A stretch of DNA of 64,000 nucleotides from Rhodococcus rhodnii (GTDB lineage Bacteria > Actinomycetota > Actinomycetes > Mycobacteriales > Pseudonocardiaceae), in contig JOAA01000005.1 in the NCBI GenBank assembly GCA_000720375.1, positions 319,983 through 383,982 of the forward strand. Reading direction: 5' to 3'. Below, piece after piece: positions 60,644 to 64,000 of the stretch (its first letter is position 1; every line of letters starts with the position of its first letter). Position numbers and translations under genes: made by a program. Under the pieces are notes generated by a model. That model worked only from the letters and a program-made list of their open reading frames with translations, was not told the origin of the DNA and did not search any database.

Positions 60644-62440
60644 CTATGAGATCCCACGGAGGAACCGGTCAGTCGCGTCAACTGCTGGAACGGACGTCCC
60701 CGCGTCGGTGACCAGCACGGCGAACGCCAGGTCACCCTGGTACCCGGCGAACCACCCGTGTGAGTGCGTGCCGTCGCCGAACTGCGCGGTCCCGGTCTTG
60801 CCGCGCACGTCAGCGAGCTGCGCGAGACTTTGTCCCGCGTTGACCGTGACGACCTCGCGCATCATGTCGCGCAGGCCGTCGAGGACGGGCGCGGGCAGCG
60901 GTTGGGGTGGTGTGTCCATCTTTGTCGCGGTGTCCCGGTACAGAGTGGCCTTCGGCACAGTTCCGCTTGCCACCGTGGACGCCGCGACGGCGAGGCCGAA
61001 CGGCGACGCTAGGACCTTGCCCTGGCCGAAGCCGTCCTCGGCCCGCTCGGTCTGGTCCTGGGCGGGCGGCACCGACCCGGTGATCGTGGTGATCCCAGGG
61101 ATGACGTAGTCGACGCCGAGGCCGAACTGGCGCGCCGTGTTGGTCAGCGTGTCCGGCTTCATGTCCGCTGCGAGCTTGGCGAACGTCGTGTTGCACGAGA
61201 ACGCGAACGCCGAGTGCAGCGGGATCGTGCCCTTGTCGAACTCGCCCGAGTTCGGGATCTCGCGCGGCCCGATGACGATCTTGCCCGGGCAGGGCGAAGG
61301 CGTGGTCGCCTGCACGGTCCCAGCCTGCAAGGCCGCCCCGGCCGTGACCATCTTGAACGTCGATCCCGGCGGGAAACGCCCGGTCAACGCGATCGCGCCC
61401 TGGGCGTCGGCAGGCGCGTTCTGGGCCACCGCAAGCAACTCCCCTGACGACGGCTTCATCGCCACGAGAGCAGCCGGCTGCGGGATGCTGTCGATCGCCG
61501 CCTCGGCAGCGGTCTGGACCTTCCGGCTGAGCGTCACGTTCGCGGCCGTGCCCGCTTCGGCCTCCTTGACGAAGATCTCCTCGACCTCGCCACCGGCCGC
61601 GTTGAGCGTCACCACCCGGAACCCGGGCTTGCCGGAGACCTGGCTCTCGACCTGCTTGCGGATGCTCGGCAGCAGCTGGGCCGCGAGGTTCCTGTCGACC
61701 GAAAGCAGTCGGGTCGACCCGGTGAACCGGACCCCGGGCAGCTCGTAGATCGCGGCCTTCGCCGCCTGGTAGTCCGCGTCCCGCAACAAGACCACGGTGT
61801 AGGACTGGCCCTTGGGCGTCTTGGCCACCCCGTCCATGATCGACTGCTGCGTGATCGCCGGATCCAGCTTGCTCACCTCGGCCGCCAGCGCCGCTGCCAC
61901 CGCGGGCACGTCGCCTGCCTTCGCCGGATCCAGCAGAACGGACACCACCCGTTCCGGTGCCATCAACGGCGCGCCATCGCGGTCGAGCACGGGCGCCTGC
62001 ACGGCCTCTTTGTCGCGCACGCCAATGGTTTGCTGTGCACCGAGCTTCGGGTGCACCACGGACGGCTGCCAGTGCACGCGCCAAGAGTCGTTGTCCGGCC
62101 GTACTTCCATCTCCCCGTCGTACGTCCAGTGCCGGTTGCGGCCCAGGTCCCAGTCGGCCTTGAAGCGCACCCTGGCCGACTTGTCCTCCATCTCGGTCGA
62201 CCCGGTGACCTCGGTCTTTATTCCCACGGGCTTGAGCGCCCCGCGGATGTTGTCAAGCAGCTTCTTGGCTGAGTCGGCCGAATCGGTACGACCCGCCGCC
62301 GCCGCGGTGTTCCCGTTGGCCAGCTCAGTCAGGAACGCACCGGTGACGTCCTCGGCGCTCGGGTCTGATCCGAAGAAGAACCCGCACCCGGCAACGGGCA
62401 GGACCAGTAGAAGCGCCGCGACAACCCCGGTTCGTCTCAC
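60644..62440 (-). CDS. Penicillin-binding lipoprotein (class B PBP)
   Basis: 598 residues. Lipoprotein signal MRRTGVVAALLLVLPVAGC; NTF2-like MecA_N domain (about 25-150), PBP dimer domain (about 150-315) and transpeptidase with all motifs: SxxK in PGSTFKMV, SxN in FSCNTTF, KTG in GKTGTAQF. Homologous in place and layout to M. tuberculosis Rv2864c. Cross-links peptidoglycan. It starts 9 bases from the map start region, between map and the GNAT gene. Confidence 0.93.
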   Translation of the reverse strand: MRRTGVVAALLLVLPVAGCGFFFGSDPSAEDVTGAFLTELANGNTAAAAGRTDSADSAKKLLDNIRGALKPVGIKTEVTGSTEMEDKSARVRFKADWDLGRNRHWTYDGEMEVRPDNDSWRVHWQPSVVHPKLGAQQTIGVRDKEAVQAPVLDRDGAPLMAPERVVSVLLDPAKAGDVPAVAAALAAEVSKLDPAITQQSIMDGVAKTPKGQSYTVVLLRDADYQAAKAAIYELPGVRFTGSTRLLSVDRNLAAQLLPSIRKQVESQVSGKPGFRVVTLNAAGGEVEEIFVKEAEAGTAANVTLSRKVQTAAEAAIDSIPQPAALVAMKPSSGELLAVAQNAPADAQGAIALTGRFPPGSTFKMVTAGAALQAGTVQATTPSPCPGKIVIGPREIPNSGEFDKGTIPLHSAFAFSCNTTFAKLAADMKPDTLTNTARQFGLGVDYVIPGITTITGSVPPAQDQTERAEDGFGQGKVLASPFGLAVAASTVASGTVPKATLYRDTATKMDTPPQPLPAPVLDGLRDMMREVVTVNAGQSLAQLADVRGKTGTAQFGDGTHSHGWFAGYQGDLAFAVLVTDAGTSVPAVDATDRFLRGIS

Positions 62441-62476
62441 TCGCCGCAGTATGCCCGAGGGGTCCGACAGTTTTCG

Positions 62477-63322
62477 TTAAAACAGGACCGTGGCATAACA
62501 CCCGACTTGGGTGAAGCCGATCCGCGTGTAGGCCGCCCGGGCCGGGGCGTTGTACGAGTTGACGTACAGGCTCGCGGTCCGGCCCATGCCTTTGACCAGG
62601 CGTTCCACCACGGCCGCGGTCCCGGCCGTGCCCAGGCCACCGCCACGTCGGTCGGGATGCACCCAGACGCCCTGGATCTGCCCGACGGACTTGGACAGCG
62701 CCCCGATCTCGGCCTTGAAGACGACCTCGCCGCCCTCGAACCGGGCGAACGCCCGGCCACCGGCGATCAATTCGGCGACGCGCGCCCGGTACCCGGCGCC
62801 ACCGTCACCGAGACGGGGGTCGACGCCGACCTCCTCGATGAACATCGCGATCGCCGCGGGGAGATAGCGGTCGAGTTCATCCGGACGAACCGGACGAACC
62901 ATCGGGTCGGACTGGACTAGAGGCGAGCCGTTGATGGCCATCAGCGGCTGCTCGGGACGTACTTCCCGCGGCGGGCCCCATTCGGTCTCGAGCTCAGCCC
63001 ACATCCCAAGGACCTGATCGGCCGGCCCGACGAGCGAAGAGCACATCCGACGGCGCCGCAGCGCCCGGTCAGCGAAGCATCGCAGAGCGGCTTTGTTGCC
63101 GCGCAACGGAATCAGGTTCGGTCCGACGTAGCACAAGCCGTCCAGGCGACCGTTGCGCATCGGCCGGACGTCGGCTCCCCACAGTTCGCCGCCCAGCCGC
63201 CAGGCATCCAGCCCGGCAGCCTCGACACGGGCCGCCACCATGCAGCACGCGACCGGATCGGCGGCCAGCACGGCCCGCACCGCCATGCCGTCTCGTTCGT
63301 CGAGTAACCGCGCGGAAGCCAT
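62477..63322 (-). CDS. GNAT-family acetyltransferase (Rv2867c-like)
   Basis: 281 residues from ATG at 63322 (AGTAGG eight bases before); GTG at 63331 is possible. N-terminal DUF4081-type half (to about 140), then a GNAT domain with VGQIQGVWVHPDRRGGGLGT (acetyl-CoA site, about 216-235) and YVNSYNAPARAAYTRIGF. Conserved next to ispG in actinobacteria; substrate unknown. Confidence 0.9.
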   Translation of the reverse strand: MASARLLDERDGMAVRAVLAADPVACCMVAARVEAAGLDAWRLGGELWGADVRPMRNGRLDGLCYVGPNLIPLRGNKAALRCFADRALRRRRMCSSLVGPADQVLGMWAELETEWGPPREVRPEQPLMAINGSPLVQSDPMVRPVRPDELDRYLPAAIAMFIEEVGVDPRLGDGGAGYRARVAELIAGGRAFARFEGGEVVFKAEIGALSKSVGQIQGVWVHPDRRGGGLGTAGTAAVVERLVKGMGRTASLYVNSYNAPARAAYTRIGFTQVGCYATVLF

Positions 63323-63370
63323 CCGAAGCACCTACTAAGCGTGCCAGATGGATGGCCGAATCGAGGAGTC

Positions 63371-63586
63371 CTAGTCGGCAGGAGCCGGGTCCGGGCCCGC
63401 CGACACGAGATGTCGCGTGGTGCCGGGGACGCTGCGGACGTATATCAAGGCGTTCTCCGGCTGGGCCAGGGAGTACTTGGTTGCGGTCATCGGCGGTGAG
63501 CTTGCCAGCAACTTGGCCGAGGTACGGGACTCGAAGAACCCTTCGGTCACCTTGTCCGTGTCCCGGACCTCGCTGGCTTCGCTCAA
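63371..63586 (-). CDS. Small hypothetical protein between ispG and the GNAT gene
   Basis: 71 residues from TTG at 63586, 11 bases after the ispG stop. Codon third positions are mostly G or C, as in real genes here. No motif, no membrane segment; LIYVRSVPGTTRHLVSAG is the most structured part. M. tuberculosis has no gene at this place. Possibly a lineage-specific protein, or non-coding. Confidence 0.4.
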   Translation of the reverse strand: MSEASEVRDTDKVTEGFFESRTSAKLLASSPPMTATKYSLAQPENALIYVRSVPGTTRHLVSAGPDPAPAD

Positions 63587-63597
63587 GCGATAGCGGC

Positions 63598-64000
63598 TCA
63601 GGACACCGAGACGACCGGCGACGTTCCGTCCACCGGTTCCATGTCCTCGGCGATCCGCATCGCTTCCTCGATCAGCGTCTCGACGATCTGGTGCTCCGGC
63701 ACGGTCTTGATGACCTTGCCCTTTACAAAGATCTGGCCCTTGCCGTTGCCCGACGCCACACCCAGGTCGGCCTCGCGAGCCTCACCCGGACCATTCACCA
63801 CACAACCCATCACCGCGACCCGCAGCGGGATCTCCATCCCCTCCAGACCCGCAGTCACCTCATCAGCCAGCTTGTACACATCCACCTGCGCGCGACCACA
63901 CGACGGGCAGGACACGATCTCCAGCTTGCGCGGCCGCAGGTTCAGCGACTGCAGAATCTGCGCGCCGACCTTGACCTCCTCCACCGGAGGCGCCGACAAC
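63598..64000 (-). CDS. ispG: 4-hydroxy-3-methylbut-2-enyl diphosphate synthase, C-terminal part
   Basis: The last 133 or so codons; the gene continues past the right edge. Fe-S ligands in CPSCGR and [10 protein letters not shown] are visible, followed by [15 protein letters not shown]. The enzyme makes HMBDP in the MEP isoprenoid pathway. Its position upstream of GNAT-PBP-map matches M. tuberculosis. Confidence 0.96.
   Translation of the reverse strand, partial: LSAPPVEEVKVGAQILQSLNLRPRKLEIVSCPSCGRAQVDVYKLADEVTAGLEGMEIPLRVAVMGCVVNGPGEAREADLGVASGNGKGQIFVKGKVIKTVPEHQIVETLIEEAMRIAEDMEPVDGTSPVVSVS

Overview
The window is chromosomal DNA of a high-GC actinomycete, most likely a member of the Pseudonocardiaceae (Amycolatopsis/Kibdelosporangium/Lentzea-like). 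The evidence is very high G+C with frequent GTG starts; a mycothione reductase gene; the ispG - GNAT - penicillin-binding lipoprotein - map order also found in Mycobacterium tuberculosis (Rv2868c-Rv2861c); a glycosyltransferase resembling those of glycopeptide producers; and many starts that look leaderless. No prophage, transposase, CRISPR array, rRNA or tRNA was seen.

Layout. 1-1450: 5' part of an ABC exporter under a MerR-type promoter. 1.7-8.8 kb: a tRNA-type methyltransferase, then the minus-strand cluster rimP-nusA-ylxR-infB-DUF503-rbfA. 8.9-18.2 kb: small lipoprotein and anchored proteins, a class V aminotransferase, yjbQ, an ABC-2-like membrane protein, a membrane protein/winged-helix pair, a large secreted protein and a HAD phosphatase. 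18.2-18.8 kb: a cluster of dispersed palindromic repeats. 18.8-26.2 kb: proS, an aldolase/SDR fusion coupled to mtnA, VOC, yaaA and a DEAD-box helicase. 26.3-38.9 kb: a broken gene, siroheme/cobalamin methyltransferases (cysG-like and cobM), a lipase-like hydrolase, a DeoR-controlled sugar ABC importer, an SDR, PhoX, a PIG-L deacetylase and bioF. 38.4-48.6 kb: peptidases (S1, M15, M48), PEBP, mycothione reductase, a class A PBP without transpeptidase motifs, a chaplin-like peptide, a 22 x 12-residue repeat protein, and remnants of a sigma-factor locus. 48.6-58.5 kb: hrpA, a GntR regulator, and an SDR-BVMO-SMP-30 operon facing a TetR gene. 58.6-64 kb: glycosyltransferase, map, PBP lipoprotein, GNAT and ispG (cut by the right edge).

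How genes may work together. The rimP-rbfA block serves translation. SDR, Baeyer-Villiger monooxygenase and SMP-30-like hydrolase form a plausible alcohol > ketone > ester/lactone > hydroxy acid route. MtnA plus the aldolase/SDR fusion fit a route that cleaves 5-deoxy- or methylthio-pentose phosphate to DHAP and an aldehyde. DeoR and the ABC importer share an operator-like motif. The strongest candidates for something undescribed are the 12-residue repeat protein (a likely beta-solenoid or amyloid surface protein) beside a chaplin-like peptide; the class A PBP with all three transpeptidase motifs replaced; CobM with a histone-H1-like tail; and two families of dispersed palindromes.
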